A stretch of DNA of 64,000 nucleotides from Moraxella boevrei DSM 14165 (GTDB taxonomy: Bacteria > Pseudomonadota > Gammaproteobacteria > Pseudomonadales > Moraxellaceae), in the NCBI RefSeq assembly GCF_000379845.1, contig NZ_KB903804.1, positions 64,328-128,327 of the forward strand, read 5' to 3'. The translations under genes were made by a program, and so were the position numbers. Shown piece by piece: positions 1 to 8,997 of this stretch (position 1 is its first letter; each line of letters opens with the position of its first letter). A model generated the notes under the pieces. That model worked only from the letters and a program-made list of their open reading frames with translations. It did not search any database and was not told where the DNA came from.

Positions 1-65
1 TCAGTCGGTAGAGCAATGGACTGTTAATCCATGTGTCCCTGGTTCGAGCCCAGGTTGGAGAGCCA
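1..65 (+). tRNA. tRNA-Asn (GTT), 5' end cut by window edge
   Basis: The 65 bases from D-arm to CCA are identical to the complete tRNA-Asn at 220-295; only the first 11 nt lie outside the window. Anticodon loop CTGTTAA gives GTT (Asn). A strong hairpin terminator follows directly. Confidence 0.95.
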
Positions 66-69
66 TATT

Positions 70-104
70 AAAACCCTTTTAATTTTATGATTAAAAGGGT
101 TTTT
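70..104 (+). terminator. Rho-independent terminator of first tRNA-Asn
   Basis: A perfect 14-bp inverted repeat (arms 70-83 and 91-104, core AAAACCCTTTT / AAAAGGGTTTT) with a short loop ends in a T run. It lies 5 nt after the CCA end. Confidence 0.85.
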
Positions 105-167
105 CATTGATGATGATTTTTACAACTCAATTTTTAAAAATTTTTTTTAAAAATTTGTAAAAAACAG

Positions 168-195
168 TTGACAATAACCAAAAATCTGCTAATAT
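168..195 (+). promoter_or_regulatory. Sigma-70 promoter for second tRNA-Asn
   Basis: TTGACA at 168-173 and TATAAT-like TAATAT at 190-195 are separated by 16 bp. Transcription should start about 20 nt before the tRNA-Asn at 220. The upstream stretch is A/T-rich, like an UP element. Confidence 0.75.
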
Positions 196-219
196 ATGCA
201 CCACTTGATTGATTACCAT

Positions 220-295
220 TCTCCAATAGCTCAGTCGGTAGAGCAATGGACTGTTAATCCATGTGTCCCTGGTTCGAGCCCAGGTTGGAGAGCCA
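220..295 (+). tRNA. tRNA-Asn (GTT)
   Basis: Complete cloverleaf of 76 nt: acceptor TCTCCAA pairs with TTGGAGA, the anticodon loop is CTGTTAA (GTT), the T-loop is TTCGAGC, and discriminator G plus encoded CCA follow. It duplicates the copy at the window start, but each copy has its own terminator, and this copy has its own promoter. Confidence 0.98.
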
Positions 296-314
296 ATCAA
301 GACAAATTAAAACC

Positions 315-345
315 AACCCATTCTATCATTAGAGTGGGTTTTTTT
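315..345 (+). terminator. Terminator of second tRNA-Asn
   Basis: A hairpin with arms ACCCATTCT / AGAGTGGGT (one G-T pair) is followed by seven T residues, 20 nt after the tRNA. Confidence 0.75.
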
Positions 346-418
346 ATGGCAAAAATTTGGCAAATAGTGTTAAAATGATACCGTTTATTTTCCAAATTTT
401 TAATCAAAAAGGACAAAA

Positions 419-880
419 ATGCAATTTCAAGTAAAAATTTTAGACCAAAAAATCGGCAACGACCCGAATTTCCCATTGCCAAGCCGAGCAACTGAAGGCT
501 CAGCAGGTATTGACCTGCGTGCGTGCCTTGATGAACCGTTGCTTATCAAAGCTGGCGAAACGGTTTTGGTAAAAACAGGGCTTGCTATCTATATCGCCGA
601 CCCAAATTACGTTGGCTTTATCATGCCACGTTCAGGACTAGGACACAAACATGGCATTGTGCTTGGCAATTTAACAGGCGTAATTGACGCCGATTATCAA
701 GGCGAAATCATGGTGTCTATTTGGAACAGAAGCCAAACCGACTACACATTACAACCTGCCGAGCGTATGGCTCAATATTTAGTCGTACCTGTGATACGTC
801 CAACATTTGACATTGTGCCTGATTTTTCAGACATTAGTATGCGTAGCACAGGCGGTTTTGGCTCAAGTGGCACGCATTAA
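419..880 (+). CDS. dut: dUTP diphosphatase
   Basis: Hydrolyses dUTP to dUMP and pyrophosphate, keeping uracil out of DNA and supplying dUMP for thymidylate synthesis. The 153-aa length is normal for the trimeric cytosolic enzyme. All five dUTPase motifs are visible: GSAGIDLRA (27-35), PRSGLG (70-75), [11 protein letters not shown] (87-97, containing catalytic Asp90), ERMAQ (115-119) and the C-terminal Gly-rich [10 protein letters not shown] (142-151) that closes over the nucleotide. The start is supported by an AAAAGGA ribosome site. It heads a dut-algC-argB run in the same order as in Pseudomonas. Confidence 0.97.
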   Translation: MQFQVKILDQKIGNDPNFPLPSRATEGSAGIDLRACLDEPLLIKAGETVLVKTGLAIYIADPNYVGFIMPRSGLGHKHGIVLGNLTGVIDADYQGEIMVSIWNRSQTDYTLQPAERMAQYLVVPVIRPTFDIVPDFSDISMRSTGGFGSSGTH

Positions 881-917
881 TTTGTCATCAATTATTTAGA
901 TAAATTTAAATATTATC

Positions 918-2480
918 ATGATAAATCGTAGCGAGCTTGGCGAATACATCACCCATTTTCACCCATTTTTACCACAAAAAAGGCTATTTAAAGCCTATGA
1001 CATTCGTGGTGAATTGCGGTGGTTTACCGATGACTTCTTGTTGTCATTAAGTTTTGCATTTGCCAATTTGTTTAAAAAAAACAATAACTGTGTCGTTGTT
1101 GGCTACGATGTCCGCCAATATAGCGAACATATTGCCAAGTTTTTGGCATATGCCTGTCACAAAATTGGTTTACAAGTATATTGGCTTGGTCAAATCACCA
1201 CGCCCATGATGGCGTTTATGGCAAGCCGTTATTCAGGCAATGGTCTCATGGTAACGGCAAGCCATAGCGAAAAACACATTCACGGCATCAAGTGGCTTGT
1301 CAATCACCAATCGCCTAGTAGCGAGGATATTTTGGCGTTATTTGACACGCTGACTGAAGTGGTAGATTTGGACATTTCACTTCACCAAAAAATTTTACAA
1401 ATCGTTGATAATACTGATAAAATTGACAACGCTTTTTGGCAATACCAACAAGCCACTACCCATGCTATCGCCAACATTCGCCAACATATTTACCCAAGCA
1501 AAAGCATTTCTACCGCTGTCAAAAAAATCGTCATTGACTGTATGAACGGGGCAACATCACGTTACGCCTTTGATTTTTTTAGTAATTTTGGTTTTGACTG
1601 TATTGTGCTAAACGACACGCCAGACCCCAATTTCCCCAAGGGCAATCCAGACCCCTGCGAACAAGGACGCTTAAACGAGCTTTGCCAAGCCGTTATCACG
1701 CACACGGCGGATATTGGGCTGGCTTTTGATGGCGATGGCGACCGCTTGATGGTGGTAGATAGCTCTGGCACGATACTAAAACCTGACGATTTATTGTACA
1801 TTTTGGCAGGTATTGCCATTGATGAATATCAAAAACCCCACACCTACCAAAGCGAAGTGATTTTTGATGTCAAATGTTCGCACCATTTGCCACTATTGAT
1901 TGCACAGCGTGGGGCATTGCCAATTATGGAAAAAACAGGCAGTAGTTTGATGCGACAATCTTTGCAAAACAAATCACGTTTTTCTATTTTTGCAGGGGAA
2001 TTGTCAGGACATTTTTTGTTTAATGACGGTTATTTTATCCTACATGATGATGCCATGTATGCAGGTTTACGCTTGTTAAACTGGTTAAACTTTCAAGAAA
2101 AATCGCTCACAGATATTTTAAAAAATCTCCCAACCAGTATTAGCACGCCTGATATGTATATTCCGATTGATAGCAATGAAAGCGGAATTTTGTTTATTAA
2201 AAAATTATTAAATTTAACCAAAAAACCGTTTTGGGCAATTAAACAACGTTTTATGATAAAAAATGTTCAGACCATTGACGGTTTACGCCTAGATTTTCAA
2301 TATGGATTTGGCATTTTACGCAAGTCCAACACAGGCAATTTTTTGACCGTGCGATTTTCGGCAGATAATTTAGAAAATCTACAAAAAGTCCAAAACGTTT
2401 TTGTAGATTTATGCCATTTTATTGATGAAAATCCTGATAAAAATATTGCCAAACAGGTTGCAAGCATTCGTCCACTTTAA
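918..2480 (+). CDS. algC: Phosphomannomutase/phosphoglucomutase
   Basis: Alpha-D-phosphohexomutase that interconverts hexose 1- and 6-phosphates, feeding nucleotide sugars for lipooligosaccharide and polysaccharide synthesis. The 520-aa protein has the phosphoserine loop TASHS (113-117, Ser116), the Mg-binding loop DGDGDR (271-276), the sugar-binding GELSGH (360-365) and the phosphate-binding RKSNTG (468-473). The serine loop is TASHSEKHIHG rather than the commoner TASHNP..NG. The position between dut and argB supports the Pseudomonas algC assignment. The ribosome site is weak, but the first ATG suits the domain start. Confidence 0.93.
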   Translation: MINRSELGEYITHFHPFLPQKRLFKAYDIRGELRWFTDDFLLSLSFAFANLFKKNNNCVVVGYDVRQYSEHIAKFLAYACHKIGLQVYWLGQITTPMMAFMASRYSGNGLMVTASHSEKHIHGIKWLVNHQSPSSEDILALFDTLTEVVDLDISLHQKILQIVDNTDKIDNAFWQYQQATTHAIANIRQHIYPSKSISTAVKKIVIDCMNGATSRYAFDFFSNFGFDCIVLNDTPDPNFPKGNPDPCEQGRLNELCQAVITHTADIGLAFDGDGDRLMVVDSSGTILKPDDLLYILAGIAIDEYQKPHTYQSEVIFDVKCSHHLPLLIAQRGALPIMEKTGSSLMRQSLQNKSRFSIFAGELSGHFLFNDGYFILHDDAMYAGLRLLNWLNFQEKSLTDILKNLPTSISTPDMYIPIDSNESGILFIKKLLNLTKKPFWAIKQRFMIKNVQTIDGLRLDFQYGFGILRKSNTGNFLTVRFSADNLENLQKVQNVFVDLCHFIDENPDKNIAKQVASIRPL

Positions 2481-3407
<927 letters not shown>

Positions 3408-3421
3408 GCAAACATATTCTA

Positions 3422-3769
3422 TCAATCCGCCAATCGTTCAAATTCACTTTCATCAAAACCTACCAGCAACGCCTTATCACGCACTACGATAGGGCGTTTT
3501 ATCATACTGGGATTTTGTTGTAACAGTTGTAAGGCAAAATCCAAATTTTCGGCTTGCTGTTTATCGTTTTCGCTAAGCTTTCGCCACGTTGTGCCTTTTT
3601 TGTTTAACACTTTGTCAATGCCAGCTTGATTGACCCAATTTTGTAAGGTTGCGATGTCAATTGTTTGTTTTTTATAGTCAAAAAAGGTATATGCCAAGCC
3701 CAGATTGTCCAATTTTTCAAAGGCTTTTTTCATGGTGCTACAGTTTTTTATGCCATAAATGGTTATCAT
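3422..3769 (-). CDS. ArsC/Spx-like thioredoxin-fold reductase (YffB type)
   Basis: A 115-aa thioredoxin-fold protein of the ArsC/Spx superfamily, YffB branch. The N-terminus MITIYGIKNCSTMKKAF carries a single redox-type cysteine (Cys10), with no CXXC. The second half has the family segments KPI-like 'MIKRPIVV' and 'VGFDESEF'. I chose the ATG at 3769 because an AGGAAAAAA ribosome site lies just upstream and the strand starts with the domain; a longer frame would add nine unlikely residues. The function of YffB proteins is not settled; a glutathione-dependent thiol reductase role has been proposed. It is convergent with argB. Confidence 0.85.
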   Translation of the reverse strand: MITIYGIKNCSTMKKAFEKLDNLGLAYTFFDYKKQTIDIATLQNWVNQAGIDKVLNKKGTTWRKLSENDKQQAENLDFALQLLQQNPSMIKRPIVVRDKALLVGFDESEFERLAD

Positions 3770-3780
3770 ATTTTTTCCTA

Positions 3781-3812
3781 AAAAAATAAAACCCAACCGA
3801 AGTTGGGCTTTT
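3781..3812 (-). terminator. Terminator of RNase P RNA
   Basis: On the minus strand GCCCAAC-TTCG-GTTGGG is followed by TTTTATTTTTT. It lies just past the 3' end of rnpB and immediately upstream of the yffB-type gene's ribosome site. Confidence 0.85.
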
Positions 3813-3823
3813 ATGTTAAAAAA

Positions 3824-4163
3824 TTGGCAAACCGATAAGCCGAATTCTGTCGTGAACGGTCATTCATCTAGGCGTATTGTCGCCAATACGCTCAAGCAAC
3901 CTACCCGTGTTCTGAGCGGGCAACCCATTGAACACCTATTTGGTCTTGCTACGAGTGGAGTTTACCTTGCCATAAGCTGTTGCCAGTCATGCGGTAGGCT
4001 CTTACCCTACCGTTTCACCCTTACCGAAAAATCGGCGGTCTATTCTCTGTTGCACTTGTCGTCAGATTGCTCTGCCCAGCCGTTAGCTGGCACTCTGCCC
4101 TGTGTAGTTCGGACTTTCCTCCCGTGATTAAAAAAAATCACCAGCGACCGTTTGGTTTGCCAA
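3824..4163 (-). ncRNA. rnpB: RNase P RNA (class A)
   Basis: Catalytic RNA that removes 5' leaders from pre-tRNAs. On the minus strand it contains the universally conserved pieces GAGGAAAGTCCG near the 5' end, GTGCAACAGAGA, GGTAAGGGTGAAA, GGTAAACTCCAC, AGCAAGACCAAATAGG and, at the 3' end, GAATTCGGCTTATCGG. Self-complementary ends TTGGCAAACC/GGTTTGCCAA form helix P1 and set the limits used here to within a few bases. The ORF antisense to it is not a gene. Confidence 0.97.
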
Positions 4164-4200
4164 TTATTATTATAGCAAATTTTAAACAGAATAAAAACAG

Positions 4201-5060
<860 letters not shown>

Positions 5061-5098
5061 TTATTATGGTTTTAATTGAATAATTTTTTGGAAATATT

Positions 5099-5569
5099 AT
5101 GAGTAAAAAACCGAAAACCCCAAGCCTTATCGCCAGTAACAAAAAAGCCCGCCACGATTTTTTTATTGAACAAACCTATGAAGCTGGTTTAGAATTACTG
5201 GGTTGGGAAGTCAAAGCCATTCGGGCAGGCAAAATGCGGATTACTGAAAGTTATGTCATTTTTAAAAATGGCGAAGCGTTTTTATTTGGTTCGCACATTC
5301 AGCCACTCATTAGCACGTCCACGCACCATGTCGCCGACCCGTTGCGTACTCGCAAGTTGTTATTGCACCGCCGAGAGATTGATAAATTGTTTGGTTTAAT
5401 TAATCAAAAAGGGCATACTTGCGTGGCATTAAAAACTTATTGGAATCATGGGCGTGTCAAATGTGAAATTGCATTAGCAAAAGGCAAAAAATTACACGAC
5501 AAACGAGCCACACTCAAAGAACGTGATTATCAACGTGATAAACAGCGTGGATTTAAGAATTTGGCATAA
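5099..5569 (+). CDS. smpB: SsrA-binding protein
   Basis: Binds tmRNA (SsrA) and brings it to stalled ribosomes in trans-translation. The 156-aa OB-fold protein has the characteristic N-terminal [23 protein letters not shown], and a basic C-terminal tail ending [17 protein letters not shown]. The start follows GGAAATATT. It is divergent from coaD with a 134-bp gap. The tmRNA gene itself is not in the window. Confidence 0.97.
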   Translation: MSKKPKTPSLIASNKKARHDFFIEQTYEAGLELLGWEVKAIRAGKMRITESYVIFKNGEAFLFGSHIQPLISTSTHHVADPLRTRKLLLHRREIDKLFGLINQKGHTCVALKTYWNHGRVKCEIALAKGKKLHDKRATLKERDYQRDKQRGFKNLA

Positions 5570-5597
5570 GTTTTTAATGCGATAGGAAGTGATTGAG

Positions 5598-5807
5598 ATG
5601 AATAATCCAAACAAGTATCCACAAAAAACGTCTAAAAAGGAATTTTTACTCAACTTTATTGGCATTGGCGAGTTTTTTATACAAACTTTAGCCATGCTAT
5701 TTTTTACCAGTAGTATTGGCTTGTTTGTTTGGATTGGTTTTTGGAGTTTATTATTAATTTTTCCTATAGCTTTTTGTGTTTATTATTTTCTTTTTAAATC
5801 TGAATAA
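5598..5807 (+). CDS. Small two-helix membrane protein, unknown function
   Basis: A 69-aa protein with a short polar N-terminus (Asn/Lys-rich) and two hydrophobic segments, roughly residues 20-42 and 45-65, ending KSE. I chose the ATG at 5598 because AGGAAG lies 8 bp upstream; a GTG three codons earlier overlaps that site. It lies between smpB and a DUF5713 gene with short gaps. No family recognised. Confidence 0.6.
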   Translation: MNNPNKYPQKTSKKEFLLNFIGIGEFFIQTLAMLFFTSSIGLFVWIGFWSLLLIFPIAFCVYYFLFKSE

Positions 5808-5819
5808 AAGGTACCTCCC

Positions 5820-6158
5820 ATGAATTTACAAAACCCCAAAATCAATGCTTATAACTGGCTTGCCGATATGTATAACGATGATTATTACCCAAAATCAGCG
5901 GTTGATAAAGTCAAAGCCGTTTTGTTGGAAGTTTGCCAAAATATTGAACAACAATCACCAAAAACATTGAACGAACTTTACATCATTACCAATCAAGGTG
6001 TGGACAAAATCAATGATTTACAAGACGATTTTGGCGATGAAAGCGAAATTGAAACGGTTGCTCGTGATTGTATTGGCATGGATTTTGATTTTGTTGCCAA
6101 AGCCTATGGTTTTGAAAATGCCGATGTGGAAGAACTAATCGCAAACCGAGATTGGTAA
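5820..6158 (+). CDS. DUF5713 family protein
   Basis: A 112-aa acidic soluble protein of unknown function. It matches my memory of the DUF5713 family: 'NWLADMYNDDYYP' near the N-terminus, 'KINDLQDDFGDE' in the middle, 'SEIETVARDCI' and a C-terminal 'GFENADVEELIANRDW'. An AGGTACCTCCC sequence precedes the ATG. Its stop codon is directly followed by the ATG of cmoM, so the two are probably translated from one message. Family assignment is from memory. Confidence 0.75.
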   Translation: MNLQNPKINAYNWLADMYNDDYYPKSAVDKVKAVLLEVCQNIEQQSPKTLNELYIITNQGVDKINDLQDDFGDESEIETVARDCIGMDFDFVAKAYGFENADVEELIANRDW

Positions 6159-6938
6159 ATGAGTAAGCAAGACCGTAATTTTGACGATATTAGCGAACAT
6201 TTTGAAAAAAAAATCTATGGCGGACTAAAAGGAGAAATCCGCCTTGCCGTGTTACGCCACGATATTTTTAACTGGGTAACGGTTTATCAAAAAACCGCCA
6301 ATCGCCCTTTACGCATTTTGGACGTAGGGGCAGGTTTGGCACAGATTTCTATAGAACTCGCCAAACTGGGGCATGATGTTACGGTGAATGACATTTCTGC
6401 CAATTTGTTAAATCAAGCTTGCCAAAACGCAGGCGAAATCAGCGAAAAAATCACTTGGCATATCTGCCCTTATCAAGAGTTACCCAAAAAACTGTCTGGA
6501 AAATACGACTTGATTTTGTGTCATGCGGTGTTTGAATGGCTTGCCGAGCCACGTCAAATGATGTCGTTTTTTGATAAATGGCTGATAAAAAACGGTGCTT
6601 TGTCATTGTGTTTTTATAATCCTGCCAGTTTCTTTTATCGCAACTTGATTATGGGTAATTTTAATCTACTTAATAATCCTGATTTTAAAGCCGATAATAA
6701 AAGTTTAACCCCCAACAATCCTGTTGCCAAAGACGATGTATTATTGTGGTTAAATGAACATCAGTTTAGCGTTCATCACATTTCAGGATTGCGGGTTTTT
6801 CACGATTATGCACCGCTAAAACGTGGCGGTCATACCAATGAACAGGCGGTGATTGACATGGAGGTGAAATATAGCGGACAAGAGCCGTATAAATGGCTTG
6901 GTCGCTATTTGCACGTTTTGGCGGAAAAAATAGTTTAA
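6159..6938 (+). CDS. cmoM: tRNA 5-carboxymethoxyuridine methyltransferase
   Basis: SAM-dependent enzyme that makes the methyl ester of cmo5U34 in wobble positions of some tRNAs. The 259-aa protein has the class I Rossmann motif LDVGAGLAQ (54-62) and an acidic SAM-ribose residue (Asp78). It shares CmoM (SmtA) signatures: RNFDD at the N-terminus, the segment 'HAVFEWLAEPRQ', 'LCFYNP', 'GNFNLL' and 'GLRVFHDYAP'. It starts one base after the DUF5713 stop. Good full-length alignment by eye with E. coli CmoM. Confidence 0.88.
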   Translation: MSKQDRNFDDISEHFEKKIYGGLKGEIRLAVLRHDIFNWVTVYQKTANRPLRILDVGAGLAQISIELAKLGHDVTVNDISANLLNQACQNAGEISEKITWHICPYQELPKKLSGKYDLILCHAVFEWLAEPRQMMSFFDKWLIKNGALSLCFYNPASFFYRNLIMGNFNLLNNPDFKADNKSLTPNNPVAKDDVLLWLNEHQFSVHHISGLRVFHDYAPLKRGGHTNEQAVIDMEVKYSGQEPYKWLGRYLHVLAEKIV

Positions 6939-6963
6939 AAAACGTTTGAAAATCGGCTAAGCA

Positions 6964-7737
6964 TCACACTCTTAGCCGCCCACCGTCTTTTAATAATTGA
7001 TAAGCGATGGCGTAAAAAATTGCCGTAAAGATAAAAATCGCCACCAGCGAATAGATGACATTGACATCCGAGTGACCCAAAATCCCATAACGGAAAGTAT
7101 TAACCATATAGACAATCGGATTTAACAGCGATAAATTTTGCCAAAATGGGGATAAATTCTCAAGCGAATAAAACACGCCACCAAGATAAGTGAGCGGTGT
7201 TAAAATAAAACTCGGTACAATGGAAATGTCGTCAAAAGAACGGGCAAAAATCGCATTTATCATACCACCAAGCGAAAACATAACCGACGTTAGCACGACA
7301 CTTAGCACCGTAATCAGCGGATTAACAAGGCTTAATTCGGTAAAAAATAATGCCAATGTTGTGACAATCGCTCCAATCGCCAAACCACGAAATGCCCCAC
7401 CCACAATAAAACCCATTAAAATCGTGTGTTTAGAGATGGGACTCACCAACATTTCTTCAATATTGCCGTGAAATTTGGTGGCAAAAAAGCTAGACACCAC
7501 GTTAGAGTAACTATTGGTAATCACCGCCATCATAATCAAGCCAGGCACAATAAACTGCATATAGCTCACACCGCCCATTTGCCCCACACGACTACCAATC
7601 ATTGTGCCAAATATCACAAAATACAATGTCATCGTGATGGCAGGGGGCAGTAAGGTTTGAGGCCAAATGCGTAAAATTCGGCGGATTTCTTTAATCATCA
7701 GTGTGGTTAGGGCAACGGTTTGTTGTTGAAAATTCAT
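6964..7737 (-). CDS. ABC-2 type transporter permease (YadH-like)
   Basis: A 257-aa inner-membrane protein with about six transmembrane helices. It has the ABC-2 features 'LPPAITMTLYFVIFG', 'QFIVPGLIMMAV', 'EEMLVSPIS' and a C-terminal 'YRLLKDGGRLRV'-like tail (here YQLLKDGGRLRV). Its partner ATPase is encoded about 120 bp upstream on the same strand, the order seen for yadG-yadH in E. coli. The substrate is unknown; YadGH-type exporters are often labelled drug or polysaccharide exporters without proof. Confidence 0.88.
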   Translation of the reverse strand: MNFQQQTVALTTLMIKEIRRILRIWPQTLLPPAITMTLYFVIFGTMIGSRVGQMGGVSYMQFIVPGLIMMAVITNSYSNVVSSFFATKFHGNIEEMLVSPISKHTILMGFIVGGAFRGLAIGAIVTTLALFFTELSLVNPLITVLSVVLTSVMFSLGGMINAIFARSFDDISIVPSFILTPLTYLGGVFYSLENLSPFWQNLSLLNPIVYMVNTFRYGILGHSDVNVIYSLVAIFIFTAIFYAIAYQLLKDGGRLRV

Positions 7738-7780
7738 GCGTATCTCGGTAGATATTTGTGTTTATCATTTTATAAATCAT

Positions 7781-7845
7781 CAGATGGGTTCAACCCACCT
7801 TTTCAATTCAAATATTTAAATGGTGAGCTAACCCACCCTACTATT
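7781..7845. repeat. Intergenic inverted repeat of the GGTGGGTT type
   Basis: Between the two ABC genes, GATGGGTTCAACCCACC is followed about 25 bp later by GGTGAGCTAACCCACC. TGGGTT/AACCCA elements in this arrangement resemble dispersed intergenic repeats known in many bacterial genomes. The family cannot be named from one copy. Confidence 0.4.
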
Positions 7846-7859
7846 TTTTTAAAAGAATC

Positions 7860-8819
7860 TTAATTTTCTAATTTCTCGGTCAAATTTTTATCCACCAAAT
7901 TCATAAATAAAGTTTCTAGGCGATTGGCTTTATTTCGCATACTAATCACATCAATATTTTGGGCGGATAATTGGGCAAAAACTTGGTTGAGTGTTTCCCC
8001 TTTATTAAGCGTTACTTCAAGGGTTTTGTCATCAGACTGTACATAATGCACGACATTGCTCAGCATAATTTTACCTGTCGGTTTTGCTAAATCTAACACA
8101 AAACTTTCGTTATCAAGGCTAGAGAGCAGACTTTTCATATCGGTATTAATTTTAATCTCGCCTTTTTCTAAAATTGCAATGTGTTTGCAAAGTTGCTCGG
8201 CTTCTTCTAAATAATGGGTTGTTAAGATAATCGTGGTGTTTTCTTCACGATTAATGCTTTGCATAAATTCCCACATAGAATGACGTAGCTCAATATCCAC
8301 GCCAGCGGTCGGTTCGTCTAAAATCAAAAGTTTTGGCTGATGAATTAACGCACGGGCAATCATAACCCGACGCTTCATACCGCCTGATAAAGCTCGCCCT
8401 TTTTCATTACGTTTTTCCCACAATCCTAAAGCCTTTAACAACTTTTCAGCTCGTGGCAGAGCGGTTGCCTTATCAATGCCATAGTAGCCCGCTTGGGTGA
8501 CGATGATGTCAATCACCTTTTCAAACTGCATAAAGTTAAACTCTTGGGGAACAACGCCCAAAAACTTTTTAGCCTGACTTGGATTGTCATGTAAGTTTGT
8601 GCCAAAAATCTCAACCTGCCCTGTACTTGGATTAAGTAGCGAACAGATAATGTTAATCATGGTGGACTTGCCTGCCCCATTCGCCCCCAAAAGGGCAAAA
8701 AATCCACCCTGTGGCACGACCAAATCCACACCTTTTAGGGCGGTAAAGCCGTTTTTGTAAGTTTTTGATAAGTTGGTAACTTTTAGGGCGGGCATATCCG
8801 CAAAAATAGTGTCAGACAT
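7860..8819 (-). CDS. ABC transporter ATP-binding protein (YadG-like)
   Basis: ATPase subunit of the exporter whose permease follows. The 319-aa protein has Walker A GANGAGKS (45-52), signature LSGGMKRR (144-151), Walker B LLILDEP (164-170) and the switch His202. A C-terminal domain of about 100 residues is typical of ABC-2 ATPases. I chose the ATG at 8819 (MSDTIFADMP), which leaves a normal N-terminus; a longer frame adds 27 hydrophobic/basic residues and is less likely. No clear ribosome site is visible at either start. Confidence 0.88.
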   Translation of the reverse strand: MSDTIFADMPALKVTNLSKTYKNGFTALKGVDLVVPQGGFFALLGANGAGKSTMINIICSLLNPSTGQVEIFGTNLHDNPSQAKKFLGVVPQEFNFMQFEKVIDIIVTQAGYYGIDKATALPRAEKLLKALGLWEKRNEKGRALSGGMKRRVMIARALIHQPKLLILDEPTAGVDIELRHSMWEFMQSINREENTTIILTTHYLEEAEQLCKHIAILEKGEIKINTDMKSLLSSLDNESFVLDLAKPTGKIMLSNVVHYVQSDDKTLEVTLNKGETLNQVFAQLSAQNIDVISMRNKANRLETLFMNLVDKNLTEKLEN

Positions 8820-8950
8820 GAATATCAGCTTTTTTGAAAATTTGGATTGATATGGGGTTAGTTTGGGAAAATTAAAGTTTAGCAAAATTGGTAAAATCAA
8901 ATGAGTTTTTGAAAAATGTTTAATTGTGTATCCTGATTGATGTTATCGCA

Positions 8951-8985
8951 AAAAAAAGCCAAATTTTGTTAATTTGGCTTTTTAG
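8951..8985 (-). terminator. Terminator of tex, possibly bidirectional
   Basis: AAAGCCAAATT / AATTTGGCTTT arms around a short loop, flanked by A and T runs on both sides. It lies 13 bp past the tex stop codon. Confidence 0.8.
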
Positions 8986-8997
8986 CTGACAATTACT

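Noticed and set aside
3759..4127. 122-aa plus-strand open frame
   Set aside because: It lies antisense across RNase P RNA, whose conserved blocks fully explain the sequence.
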